Positions 16,454-24,913 of a DNA stretch of 64,000 nucleotides are shown one piece after another; position 1 is the first letter of the stretch, and every line of letters begins with the position of its first letter. The stretch is from an uncultured Phycisphaerae bacterium (GTDB lineage Bacteria; Planctomycetota; Phycisphaerae; UBA1845; Fen-1342). The stretch is taken from contig CALGJV010000033.1 in NCBI GenBank assembly GCA_937928595.1, positions 1-64,000 of the forward strand, in the 5' to 3' direction. The notes under the pieces are model-generated. The model had not been told where the DNA came from. It saw only the letters and a list, made by a program, of their open reading frames with translations, and searched no databases. Both the position numbers and the translations under genes were made by a program.

Positions 16454-17581
16454 ATGGGCACTCGCGCCAAGCGCCGCCGCCGCGCCCCGCACCCCGAGTT
16501 TCACCGCCGCACCGAGCCGGGCGCACCGCCCGGGACGCTCGTGCCCGAGCCGGACGCGCCGCCGTCGCGGGTGGACGTGATGGCCTACGGGCCCGATGGG
16601 GCCATGGAGCGGACGCTCGAGCGGCTCGACGAGCTGCCGGCGATCCTGGGCAAGTGGCCGGTGGTGTGGGTCAACGTGGACGGCGTCGGCGACGCCGCGA
16701 CGGTCAGCGCGCTGGGCCAGATGCTGCACCTGCATCGCCTCGCGCTGGAGGACGTGCTGCACGTGCACCAGCGGGCGAAGGCCGAGCCGTACGGCGACCA
16801 CTACTTCGTCGTGGCGCGCATGCCCGTGCCGCACACGCCCTGGGAGAGCGAGCAGATCAGCATCTTCTTCGGCGCGAACTTCGTGCTGACGTTCCAGGAG
16901 CGCCCCGGCGGCGACTGCCTCGACCCCGTGCGCGTCCGCATCCGCGCCGGCTGGGGACACCCCCGCGCGCTGCGGCCCGACTACCTCGTCTACGCCCTGC
17001 TCGACTCGATCGTCGACCACTACTTCCCGTTCGTCGAGACCTGCGGCGAGCGGCTCGACGACCTCGAGGATGTCGATCTCACCGCCCTGGACCGCCCGCT
17101 GGCGGAGTTCGTCGCCCAGATTCACCGCATCAAGCGCGACCTGCTGGCCGTGCGGCGGGTGGTCTGGCCGCTGCGCGATGCGCTCAACACGCTGCTGCGC
17201 GACCAGACCGCCCTGGTGGCCGACGAGACCCGCGTGTACCTGCGCGACGTGCACGACCACACGATCCAGATCATCGACCTGGTCGAGAGCTATCGCGACA
17301 TCGCCTCGGGCGTCACCGAGATCTACCTCGCCGCGGTGAGCCTGCGCACCAACGACATCATGAAGGTGCTCACCATCATCTCGACGATCTTCATCCCCCT
17401 GACCTTCCTGGTCGGCGTCTACGGCATGAACTTCAACACCGACCGCTCGCCCTGGAACATGCCCGAGCTGAACTGGTACTGGGGCTATCCGCTGATCTGG
17501 TTCGTCATGCTCGCCATCGCCGCCGCGATGCTGGTCTCATTCTGGCGCCGCGGCTGGATCGGTCGGCCCCAGCGGCGCTGA
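16454..17581 (+). CDS. corA: CorA-family divalent metal (Mg/Co) transporter
   Basis: 375-residue CorA-type channel for magnesium or cobalt. The large N-terminal cytoplasmic domain (about 1-300) is followed by two membrane helices. The selectivity signature GMN is at about 323-325 in VGVYGMNFN, then the periplasmic loop MPELNWYWGYP, typical of the family. The N-terminal 30 residues are Arg/Pro rich and probably disordered. ATG 16454 follows GAGGAG by seven bases. Its last 45 bases overlap, tail to tail, the 3' end of the TlpA-like gene on the other strand. Confidence 0.93.
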   Translation: MGTRAKRRRRAPHPEFHRRTEPGAPPGTLVPEPDAPPSRVDVMAYGPDGAMERTLERLDELPAILGKWPVVWVNVDGVGDAATVSALGQMLHLHRLALEDVLHVHQRAKAEPYGDHYFVVARMPVPHTPWESEQISIFFGANFVLTFQERPGGDCLDPVRVRIRAGWGHPRALRPDYLVYALLDSIVDHYFPFVETCGERLDDLEDVDLTALDRPLAEFVAQIHRIKRDLLAVRRVVWPLRDALNTLLRDQTALVADETRVYLRDVHDHTIQIIDLVESYRDIASGVTEIYLAAVSLRTNDIMKVLTIISTIFIPLTFLVGVYGMNFNTDRSPWNMPELNWYWGYPLIWFVMLAIAAAMLVSFWRRGWIGRPQRR

Positions 17582-18811
17582 CGCCGTGGCCGGCTGCGAT
17601 GCGGCCGGCTGCGACGCGGCTCCCAGCGCCGCCAGCGCGGCGTCGATCTGCCGCACGATCTCCGCCTCGATCGCCTCCGAGAAGCCCGCCGCCGCGTACA
17701 GGACCCGCCCGTCCGGCCCGATCAGGTAGAACGCCGGGATGCCGGTGACCTTGTACCGCTCGGCCGCCACCACGCTGCCGCCCAGCAGCAGCGGGTAGGT
17801 GAGCTGCCGCTCCCGCATGAACGCCGCCGGGTCCGCGTTCGTGCTCCGCTCGAAGCAGTTCACGCCGAAGACCGCCACCGGCCGCCCGCGGTAGCGCTCG
17901 TAGAGCCGCTGCACCGCCGGCATCGCCGCGCGGCACGGCCCGCACCACGTCGCCCAGAAATCGAGCACCACCACCTGGCCCCGCAGGTCGCCCAGCCGCA
18001 CTTCGCCGCCGCCGGCGCGCGGCAGCTTGAAGTCCGGGGCCTCGCTGCCGACCGGCAGCAGCCCGTGGTCCCGCCGCACCGGCTTGCGCTCGCCCGCTTC
18101 GCTGAACCCCTCCGGTCGGCCCGGCGCGAACAGCTCCGGGTCGTCGCTGCCGGCCGCCGGCGTCTCAATCCGGGTGAGCGTGGTCACGATGGCCGACGCC
18201 TGCTCGCCCGCGCCCAGCCGCCGCTCGACGCGCCGCGGCAGCCGGTCGCCCACGGCGAAGTGCCAGCGCGCCGTGCCCCCGTCGCTCGCGTACTCCACCT
18301 CCACCCCGCGGCACGGCACGCCCGCGATCGTTTCCTCCGGCAGCTCGGTCAGGCGTACGCCGTTGCGCTCGCGGCTCAGGCGCTCCGGCGCGGCCAGCGG
18401 CCGGACCAGAGCGGCACTCACCGCGTTCAGCAGCACTTCGCCCGCGGGCAGCGGCATCCGCAGGTACTGCCGCGCGGCGAAATCGAGCGCCGTCACGGCC
18501 GTGCCGTCCGACGCGACCACGCGGCGACCGGCCGGCCCGCCGCCCGGTACCGCGCCCTCGACTTCGATCCGCACACGGTGTCGCCCGCCCGGCTCGGCCG
18601 GCGCCACGATCGTCACCGTGCCCCGCAGCGCGGGCAGGTGCGCGGCCAGCGGACCCCGCACCTCGGTCTCGACGTCGTAGCGCAGCGAGCGCAACTCGGC
18701 GATGGCCGCGTCGGCGGCCGCCAGCAGCTCGCGGGCCCCGGGCTCGGCCGCCCCGGCGACCGGGACCAGCAGGGCCGGCAGCAGGAGCACGGCGGCGAAG
18801 CGGGTCGGCAT
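17537..18811 (-). CDS. TlpA-type thioredoxin with N-terminal LolA/DUF2092-like domain
   Basis: 424-residue exported protein. A signal peptide (MPTRFAAVLLLPALLVPVAGA) is followed by a domain of about 220 residues with a lipoprotein-carrier-like pattern (LRYDVETEV, QYLRMPLPAGEVLLNAVSAAL). A TlpA/ResA redoxin domain (about 260-400) carries the active site WCGPC (about 288-292) and a cis-proline in TGIPAFYLIG. It should reduce disulfides in the periplasm, perhaps for cytochrome c maturation, which fits the multiheme cytochromes elsewhere in the window. ATG 18811 has GAGGA seven bases upstream. The Ala/Ser/Pro-rich C-terminal tail overlaps the CorA stop region. Confidence 0.88.
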   Translation of the reverse strand: MPTRFAAVLLLPALLVPVAGAAEPGARELLAAADAAIAELRSLRYDVETEVRGPLAAHLPALRGTVTIVAPAEPGGRHRVRIEVEGAVPGGGPAGRRVVASDGTAVTALDFAARQYLRMPLPAGEVLLNAVSAALVRPLAAPERLSRERNGVRLTELPEETIAGVPCRGVEVEYASDGGTARWHFAVGDRLPRRVERRLGAGEQASAIVTTLTRIETPAAGSDDPELFAPGRPEGFSEAGERKPVRRDHGLLPVGSEAPDFKLPRAGGGEVRLGDLRGQVVVLDFWATWCGPCRAAMPAVQRLYERYRGRPVAVFGVNCFERSTNADPAAFMRERQLTYPLLLGGSVVAAERYKVTGIPAFYLIGPDGRVLYAAAGFSEAIEAEIVRQIDAALAALGAASQPAASQPATASAPLGPTDPAAAPE

Positions 18812-18844
18812 GAATCGTTCCTCGCAGCGTCGATGCATCCGGAC

Positions 18845-18850
18845 GATTGT
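18845..18850 (-). promoter_or_regulatory. -10 box (TACAAT) of the TlpA-like gene
   Basis: TACAAT on the minus strand 33 bases before the start. The -35 region is GC-rich and unclear. Confidence 0.4.
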
Positions 18851-18977
18851 AACGGCCCGCGGGGCGGCGGCCGCGCGGTTTCGGGCCGGACCGTTGACGG
18901 GGAGTGCCGCCGCTGCGATAACAGCCGCGGCGCGGCCCGCTGCGGGCCGCCGGGACTCGCAGGACAGGAAACGCACC

Positions 18978-19139
18978 ATGCGGAACGGCCAGTGGAAGAA
19001 ATACCTTCTGCCGCTGCTGAGCGGCGGGCTCTTGTGTCAGGTCCCCGGCTGCGCGGAGGCCGCGGCGGGGATCACCGCCCTGGCGACGTCGATCACGGCC
19101 GGCGGCGTAATTTATCTCGTCTGGCGCGTGATCGACTAG
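18978..19139 (+). CDS. Small 53-residue membrane peptide
   Basis: A short gene with AGGA ahead of its ATG. The product begins MRNGQWKKYLLPLLSGGLLC, a positively charged start with a hydrophobic run, followed by CQVPGC and a C-terminal hydrophobic helix (ITAGGVIYLVWRVID). It could be a lipoprotein-like or two-segment membrane peptide. No family is recognised. Support comes from the ribosome site, the amphipathic layout and clean codon use. It stands alone between divergent TlpA and the isomerase gene. Confidence 0.6.
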   Translation: MRNGQWKKYLLPLLSGGLLCQVPGCAEAAAGITALATSITAGGVIYLVWRVID

Positions 19140-19296
19140 ACGGCCGGCCGGGCCGAACGCCGCGACCGGGGCCGGCCGGCGGTGGGGGCACGCCGCGCTC
19201 TGCGGGGATCCGCCGCCGGGCCCCGCGTTACGCCGCCCGATCGGCGGATCTTCGCCGCGGCCGGCGTCCCGGGCCGCCTTCGAAGGACGCATTCTC

Positions 19297-20061
19297 ATGG
19301 CGCGCACCATCATCGCCGGTCGGCCGTACAGCTATCACCCGTTTCTGCACCTGGCCTATGAGCACATGGCGGGGCTGGGGCTGCGGCACGTCGAAATCGT
19401 CGTGCCGAAACCGGAGGAGCTGGCGGCGACGCAGGCCGAGCTGGCCCGCTGGGGCCTGACGCCGAGCAGCATGCACGGCGAGTGCGACGTGCAGCGCGCC
19501 GACCTCGCCCGGCTCGTGGAATTCCAGATGCCGACGCTGGCGCAGTTCGGCTGCCGCATCCTGTTCGTGTCGGTGAAGGCCGACCGTACGCCGCGCGACG
19601 TGGTGTACGGCCGGCTGCGGGAGGCCGGCGACGTGGCCCGGCAGCACGGCGTGACGATCGTGCTGGAGACGCACCCGGACCTGGTCACGAACGCGGACGT
19701 GGCCCTGGCGACGATGCGCGGCGTGAACCACCCCAACGTCCGCATCAACTACGACACGGCCAACATCTACTTCTACAACGAGGGCGTCGACGGCGTCGCC
19801 GAGCTGCGCCGGATGGCCGAGTTCGTCGGCGCCGTCCATCTGAAGGACACCAGCGGCGGCTACCGCGCGTGGCACTTCCCCGCGCTCGGCCGCGGCGTGG
19901 TGAACTTCCCGGAGATCTTCCGGGTGCTCGACGCGGCCGGCTTCACCGGACCGTACACGCTCGAGATCGAGGGCATCGAGGGGGAGAACCGCACGGAGCG
20001 GCTGGTCTGCGACCGCATGGCGGAGTCGGTGGGCTACCTGAGGGGCCTGGGGCGAGTGTAA
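19297..20061 (+). CDS. Sugar phosphate isomerase/epimerase-type TIM barrel
   Basis: 254-residue xylose-isomerase-like TIM barrel (AP endonuclease family 2 fold). Metal ligand candidates line up as in the family: Glu in IVLETHPD (about 126), the ND/D region INYDTANIYFY (about 151), HLKDT (about 186) and Glu in TLEIEGIEG (about 228). Such enzymes bind one or two divalent metals and isomerise or epimerise sugars or inositols. AAGGA precedes the ATG. It is convergent with a UroD-like gene 110 bases away. The substrate is unknown. Confidence 0.85.
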   Translation: MARTIIAGRPYSYHPFLHLAYEHMAGLGLRHVEIVVPKPEELAATQAELARWGLTPSSMHGECDVQRADLARLVEFQMPTLAQFGCRILFVSVKADRTPRDVVYGRLREAGDVARQHGVTIVLETHPDLVTNADVALATMRGVNHPNVRINYDTANIYFYNEGVDGVAELRRMAEFVGAVHLKDTSGGYRAWHFPALGRGVVNFPEIFRVLDAAGFTGPYTLEIEGIEGENRTERLVCDRMAESVGYLRGLGRV

Positions 20062-20088
20062 GGCACCGCGGACGGCGATGGGCCCGGA

Positions 20089-20108
20089 CCCCGGCCGCGC
20101 GGCCGGGG
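20089..20108. terminator. GC-rich palindrome between convergent genes
   Basis: A perfect 20-base palindrome with arms CCCCGGCC and GGCCGGGG around GCGC, between the ends of the TIM-barrel gene and the convergent UroD-like gene. No T run follows on either strand, so termination is likely but not proven. Confidence 0.4.
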
Positions 20109-20171
20109 CTCGGACGGAAATGGCCACGGACCGCGACGGGCGCGGACGGCCGCCGACGAGGGCGTTGGCCG

Positions 20172-21236
20172 CTACGCGCGGCCATTGAACTCGTGCACGG
20201 CCGCCACCATCGCGACGTACGCCGGCGGGGGCACGTAGTCCGGGATGCTGTTACCCGAGCCGCAGGCGTAGCCGCCGCCGGGCGCGGTGTGCGCGAGGAT
20301 CTCGTGCGTCCGCGTCCGGATGGCCGCCGCGTCGTGCGTGGCCAGCCGGTGCACATCCACGCCGCCCAGCACGGCGAGGCGGTCGTGCCAGCGGTCGTAG
20401 AACGACTCGACCGGCTCGATGGCGTCCTCGAAGCTGTGCTTGGCGTCGATGCCCGCCGCGACGATCGCCGGCAGCACCGCCGCCGTCTGGCCGCAGGAGT
20501 GCAGCAGAAAGGGCCGCCCGTGGGCGTGCGCGATCCGGGCGAGGCGGCGATACCACGGCACGACCTGCTCGACCAGCCACGCGGGCGACAGGAGCGTGCC
20601 GTGCTTGTGCCCCAGGTCGTCGCCCAGCCAGACGGCGCACACGGCGTCCATCCCGCAGTACGCTTCGAACACGCCCGCCACGCTCGCCCCCACGCGGTCC
20701 AGCACGGCCGTGACGAGCGCCGGGTTTTTGCGGGTGGCGTGCATGAGCCGCGTCATGCCGAGCAGGTCCATCGCGAACTCGAGGATGCCGCCGGAGAAGC
20801 CGATCAGCCGCATGCCGTCGGGCAGCGCCGCGGCGGCGGCCTCCACCGGGCCGAAGTCCACGTCGGCCGGCCGCGGCCAGGGGTAGCGCTCCACATCGGC
20901 GAGGTCGGCGATCGGGCCGGCGTGCTCGTCGGTCCACTGGCGGGCCGCGTCGGCGCCGGGGGCGGCGGTGAGCCGGTCCACGCGGAACGGGATCGGCGCC
21001 GAAATCTTCATCACGTCGTAGCCGAGGCGGTGGTGCAGGTACAGGGCCCGCACGGCGGCCGCCCGGGCGTCGGCCGGACCCGCGGGCGCGGGCTCGTCGA
21101 GCAGCGTGTTCACGACCACGGGGTGGACGGCCAGCTCGATGAGTGGCACGCGGTCCGGCCGCGCGCGGCGGAGCACGGTCAGGAAGCGGCGGTAGTCCGG
21201 GTCCGGACGCGGCAGCCGTTCGACCAGAGGGTGCAT
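20172..21236 (-). CDS. Uroporphyrinogen decarboxylase-family (corrinoid methyltransferase-like) protein
   Basis: 354-residue UroD-fold protein. It contains HSCGQT (about residue 240), the zinc-site type motif of MtaA/CmuA-like methyltransferases, and FSGGILEFAMDLLGM. True HemE motifs at the N-terminus are absent, so haem synthesis is unlikely. It may move methyl groups between a corrinoid or methoxylated compound and a thiol, but no corrinoid protein is adjacent. TACAAT at 21283-21288 and GGAG before the ATG give a sensible expression signal. Its partner pathway is unknown. Confidence 0.85.
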   Translation of the reverse strand: MHPLVERLPRPDPDYRRFLTVLRRARPDRVPLIELAVHPVVVNTLLDEPAPAGPADARAAAVRALYLHHRLGYDVMKISAPIPFRVDRLTAAPGADAARQWTDEHAGPIADLADVERYPWPRPADVDFGPVEAAAAALPDGMRLIGFSGGILEFAMDLLGMTRLMHATRKNPALVTAVLDRVGASVAGVFEAYCGMDAVCAVWLGDDLGHKHGTLLSPAWLVEQVVPWYRRLARIAHAHGRPFLLHSCGQTAAVLPAIVAAGIDAKHSFEDAIEPVESFYDRWHDRLAVLGGVDVHRLATHDAAAIRTRTHEILAHTAPGGGYACGSGNSIPDYVPPPAYVAMVAAVHEFNGRA

Positions 21237-21315
21237 GGCGCTCCGGGCCGCGGGGAATGCAAGTCCGCGGCGGTCCGGGCGGATTGTACCGCGGCCGGCG
21301 GCCGGTGCGGCGGGG

Positions 21316-23499
21316 CTACTCGCGGGGCAGGGCGGCGGCCAGGTCCTTGGGCCAGGGCACCTGCGCGGCGAGCTTGACGCGGACCAGCAGCAGGGCGGTT
21401 TCGAGCTGCGGATCGACGTTAGGGGCCTTGTTCGGATCGCCGTCGAGCAGCTTGAGCTGGGCGTCGGTGTAGAGCGGCGGCTCGTCGTCCGCCTGCCGCC
21501 CGTCGTCCTTGAGGCGCTCGAGATATTGCTCGCGCTCCTCGTCGGACAGCGGTTTGTTCGCGGTGCTCGGCTTCTCGTTGTGGATCACGTCGCTGTCGCG
21601 CTCGCGTTCGAGCACGCGGCGGAACTCCTTGGGCGTGAGCTTGATCTCCCAGTCGGGGTCGATGCCCCACTTCTCGGCGTCCGGGGCCTTGTGCGGCGTC
21701 CGCCCGCTCGGCAAGTAGTACAGCGCCGTGGTCAGCTTGAGCCGCACGTCGTTCTTCTCGCGCAGGCTCCGCACGTTCTGCACGCTGCCCTTGCCGAAGG
21801 TGCGCTCCCCCAGCACGATCGCGCGGTGGTGGTCCTGGAGCGCCCCCGCGAGGATCTCCGACGCGCTGGCGCTGGCCTCGTTGACCAGCACGACCAGCGG
21901 CAAGTCCTTGTAGGCCACATCGCCCGTGACGCGCTCCTGGTGCTCCGGCTCGAGCCGGCCGCGCGTCGAGACCACCTGGCCTTCGGCGACGAAGGTGCTC
22001 ACGACATCCACGGCCACGTCGAGCAGGCCGCCGGGGTTGTGCCGCACGTCGAGCACCAGCCCGCGCATGCCCTGGGCCGCGGCCTGCTGGAGCGCTTTGC
22101 GCAGCTCGAGTTGCGACTTGGGCTGGAAGTTGGACAGGCGGATGTACGCCACCCCGTTGTCCTTGTCCAGCATGTAATCCCAGCCGTCGGGACTGGTGCT
22201 CGAGCGCGCCAACCCGCGGACGCTCACCAGCTCGATCCGTCGGCGGATCAGCCGGAACGGGATCTCCTCACCCGTGCTCGGTCGGCTGATCGTCAGCACG
22301 ACCTCGGTGCCGGCGGGCCCCATGATGTTCCGGACCGCGTCCTCGGTCGTCCAGCCCCGGGTGCTTTCGCCGTTGACGGCGATGATCAGGTCGTCCGGCT
22401 GGATGCCGGCCTCCAGCGCGGGCGAGCTCTCCAGCGGCGACACCACCTTGAGCCGGCTGGTCCGCTCGTCCAGGCCCAGCTTGATGCCGATCCCCTCGAA
22501 CCCGCCCATCATCTGCTTGTCGAATTCCTTCACGTCGGCCGGCCAGATCATGCTGGTGTAGTCGTCCAGCGCACCGAGCATGCCGTCCACGAACTCCACG
22601 ACCAGCAGCGCCTCGGGCACCTCGACGCTGCCCTTGTTGGCACCGAGGACCTCGCGGAACAGTCGCAGGAGGTCCTGATAATCGTACGACTTGGCGTCCG
22701 TCACGCCCTGCCGCAGTTCGCGCAGCTTGCCCGTGAAGTGCTCGCGCAGGGCCGTGTTCGCCAGCCCGTCAAGGTACGAGCGCAGCTTCTGCGACCCCGC
22801 CACCGTCAGCACGGCGTCCAGCCCGCCCGTCGCCATCTTGCGGAAGTCCGGGTCGCGGTAGTACATCCGCTCGACCATCCGCACCGTCGCCCGCAGCAGC
22901 GAGTCATCCACGTCGCGGATCCGCTGCTTCAGCTCCTTCTCGTTCCGGTACACGACCTTCACGCGGGCCTGTCGCGCCGCCGCCTCCCGCAGCTCCTTCA
23001 GCTCGGTGTCGTCCGGGTACAGCCGCCCGAGGGCCAGGTACAGCCCCAACGCGTTGCCCCACTCGTTCGCCTGCTCGCGCCGCGCCGCCTCCGCGCGGAC
23101 CGTCTCCGCCAGCTCGCGCACCCACGGTTGGCGGCCCAGTTCTTTCTCGTCCGCGGCGTACGCGACCGACTGCGCCGCGAAACCCAGCGCCAGCAGCGGC
23201 TCGCCCGCCGCCAGGGCCTTCTGCGCCTCGTTCACGTTCCACTCGAACGACGCCGCCTTGAGCGCCTTGCGGTTGGCGATGACCTCGTGATACGCCTTGA
23301 GCCAGTCGTCCGCCTGGCGGGCCGCCGGCTGGTCCCCCTCCGTCCGCAATACCTCGGCCAGCGCCGCCCGGCTGGCCTCGTAGTCCCCCCGCAGAATCGC
23401 CGCATACGCGGCCGACAGGTTGCCCTCGGCCGCCCACACCGCCGCCGGCAGCAACAGGCACGCCGCCAGCGCCATCCGGCGCACGTAACGCATTGCCAT
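21316..23499 (-). CDS. S41 carboxyl-terminal processing protease with PDZ domain
   Basis: 727-residue exported CtpA/Prc-like serine protease. The signal peptide is MAMRYVRRMALAACLLLPAAVWA. A helical N-terminal region of about 320 residues comes before a PDZ domain (about 330-415, starting GGFEGIGIKLG). The S41 catalytic core has VNEASASASEI holding the serine (about 540-546) and FGKGSVQ holding the lysine (about 568-572). Such proteases trim tails of envelope proteins. The chosen ATG has AAGGAAG upstream and sits in a CCATATATGG palindrome; a longer frame upstream is rejected. A perfect TATAAT lies at 23582-23587, on the minus strand. Confidence 0.92.
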   Translation of the reverse strand: MAMRYVRRMALAACLLLPAAVWAAEGNLSAAYAAILRGDYEASRAALAEVLRTEGDQPAARQADDWLKAYHEVIANRKALKAASFEWNVNEAQKALAAGEPLLALGFAAQSVAYAADEKELGRQPWVRELAETVRAEAARREQANEWGNALGLYLALGRLYPDDTELKELREAAARQARVKVVYRNEKELKQRIRDVDDSLLRATVRMVERMYYRDPDFRKMATGGLDAVLTVAGSQKLRSYLDGLANTALREHFTGKLRELRQGVTDAKSYDYQDLLRLFREVLGANKGSVEVPEALLVVEFVDGMLGALDDYTSMIWPADVKEFDKQMMGGFEGIGIKLGLDERTSRLKVVSPLESSPALEAGIQPDDLIIAVNGESTRGWTTEDAVRNIMGPAGTEVVLTISRPSTGEEIPFRLIRRRIELVSVRGLARSSTSPDGWDYMLDKDNGVAYIRLSNFQPKSQLELRKALQQAAAQGMRGLVLDVRHNPGGLLDVAVDVVSTFVAEGQVVSTRGRLEPEHQERVTGDVAYKDLPLVVLVNEASASASEILAGALQDHHRAIVLGERTFGKGSVQNVRSLREKNDVRLKLTTALYYLPSGRTPHKAPDAEKWGIDPDWEIKLTPKEFRRVLERERDSDVIHNEKPSTANKPLSDEEREQYLERLKDDGRQADDEPPLYTDAQLKLLDGDPNKAPNVDPQLETALLLVRVKLAAQVPWPKDLAAALPRE

Positions 23500-23581
23500 A
23501 TATGGACTTCCTTTTCCCGACCCCGCCGAACGGCAGTGCCGGAAGCTGAAGGCGGGCCGGGCACCGCCCGACCCCGTCCCC

Positions 23582-23587
23582 ATTATA
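23582..23587 (-). promoter_or_regulatory. -10 box (TATAAT) of the S41 protease gene
   Basis: A perfect TATAAT on the minus strand, 82 bases before the start codon. No convincing -35 at 16-18 bases. Confidence 0.45.
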
Positions 23588-23689
23588 TGATGGTACGAAA
23601 CCGGGCTGCACTCCACAAAAAGCGACACCGCGCCCGGCGGTCCGCACCACCGCGGTTGCCACGCCCCAGAAAACGTGCATCATGCGGCC

Positions 23690-24262
23690 ATGCCGCGCGT
23701 GCCCCGTTCGCCGTCGTCCGCGCCCACGGCCTGTGTCCTGGGCATCGACCCCGGGCTGCAGCGCACCGGCTACGCCGTCCTCGCGCCGGCGCCCCTTCCC
23801 CGCGAGGCGCACCTCGTGGAGGCCGGGGTGGTCACGCTGCCCCGCGGCGCACCGCTCGGTGCCCGGCTGGTCGAACTGGCCGACAGCCTGGCCGGTCTCA
23901 TCGCCCGGCACACCCCCGCCGTGCTGGCCTGCGAGGAGCTGTACGCGCACTACCGGCATCCGCGGACGGCCATTCTCATGGGCCACGCGCGCGGCGTCGT
24001 GCTCGCGACCGCTGCCCGGGCAGACTTGGCGATCGTGCCGGTCCCCTCCACCCAGGCCAAGAAGCTGCTGACCGGCAGCGGGCACGCATCGAAGCCGCAA
24101 ATGCAGCGGGCCGTCGCCGCGGCGCTGCGGTTGCCCCTGCTGCCCGAGCCCCACGACGTCGCCGACGCGATCGCGATCGCGCTGTGCGGCCTGCGGCTCC
24201 GCGCGGCGACGGAGACGGTCGCGGCCGCAGTCGTGACGCGGCGGCGGAGGGTCGCGCGATGA
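23690..24262 (+). CDS. ruvC: Holliday junction resolvase RuvC
   Basis: 190-residue RuvC endonuclease, which nicks Holliday junctions symmetrically with RuvAB. The four acidic catalytic residues are visible: D20 in LGIDPG, E82 in ACEELY, and D156 and D159 in HDVADAIA. Length is slightly above the usual 170 because of an Arg/Pro N-terminus and C-terminal Arg tail. ATG 23690 is preferred to GTG 23675. It overlaps ruvA by the ATGA four-base junction. The ruvB helicase gene is not in the window. Confidence 0.95.
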   Translation: MPRVPRSPSSAPTACVLGIDPGLQRTGYAVLAPAPLPREAHLVEAGVVTLPRGAPLGARLVELADSLAGLIARHTPAVLACEELYAHYRHPRTAILMGHARGVVLATAARADLAIVPVPSTQAKKLLTGSGHASKPQMQRAVAAALRLPLLPEPHDVADAIAIALCGLRLRAATETVAAAVVTRRRRVAR

Positions 24263-24885
24263 TCTGCCGGCTCAGCGGGCGGCTGGCGGCGGTCCGCGAG
24301 GACACGGCCGTCCTCGAACTGGGCGGCGTGGCCTACGAAGTCATGGTTTCGGCGGCCACGACGACCGTGCTCCAGCAGTTGACCGGCGACGAGGTGACCC
24401 TGTTCACCCTGCAATACTTCGAGGGCAACCCGGCCGGGACGCATCTGGTCCCCCGGCTGATCGGGTTCCTCGACGAGGCCGACCGCGCGTTCTTCAATCT
24501 TTTCACGCGGGTCAAGGGCATCAGCAACCGGCGGGCGCTGCGCGCGATGGCGTTGCCGACGGACCAGCTCGCGGCGGCGATCAAGCACGGCGACGTCCGG
24601 CTGCTGACCAGTCTGCCGGAGATCGGGAAGAAGACCGCGGCCCAGATCGTGACGGAGCTGCAGGGGCAGATGGCGCCGTTCCTCGGGCCGTCGGCAACGC
24701 CGCGCCCGGTCGCCGAACTGACCGACGCGCAGCGGATCGCGCTGGACATTCTCGTGAGCTGGGGCGACCGGCGGGCCGACGCGCAGCGCTGGATCGCGGC
24801 GGCCGTGGAGGCGGACCCGACGCTGAGCGAGCCCGACGCGCTCGTGCGGGCGGCTTACCGGTTCCGCGACCGACGCGGCGAGTGA
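24259..24885 (+). CDS. ruvA: Holliday junction branch migration protein RuvA
   Basis: 208-residue RuvA, the junction-binding tetramer that loads RuvB. Visible are the OB-like N-terminal domain (MICRLSGRLAAV), the helix-hairpin-helix segments (FNLFTRVKGISNRRAL and LPEIGKKTAAQIVTEL, residues about 75-135) and a small C-terminal RuvB-contact domain. It starts inside ruvC with an ATGA overlap, so translation is coupled. It ends 28 bases from the convergent mutL. Confidence 0.95.
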   Translation: MICRLSGRLAAVREDTAVLELGGVAYEVMVSAATTTVLQQLTGDEVTLFTLQYFEGNPAGTHLVPRLIGFLDEADRAFFNLFTRVKGISNRRALRAMALPTDQLAAAIKHGDVRLLTSLPEIGKKTAAQIVTELQGQMAPFLGPSATPRPVAELTDAQRIALDILVSWGDRRADAQRWIAAAVEADPTLSEPDALVRAAYRFRDRRGE

Positions 24886-24913
24886 CGCGCCCCGAGCGCG
24901 CCCGCGCGGCCCC

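Noticed and set aside
13182-16526. 1114-residue antisense open frame under the RND gene
   Set aside because: Antisense to a clearly recognised transporter; composition is His/Arg/Gln-rich shadow.
23690-24885. A complete ruvABC locus
   Set aside because: Only ruvC and ruvA are present; no ruvB motif is seen in the window.
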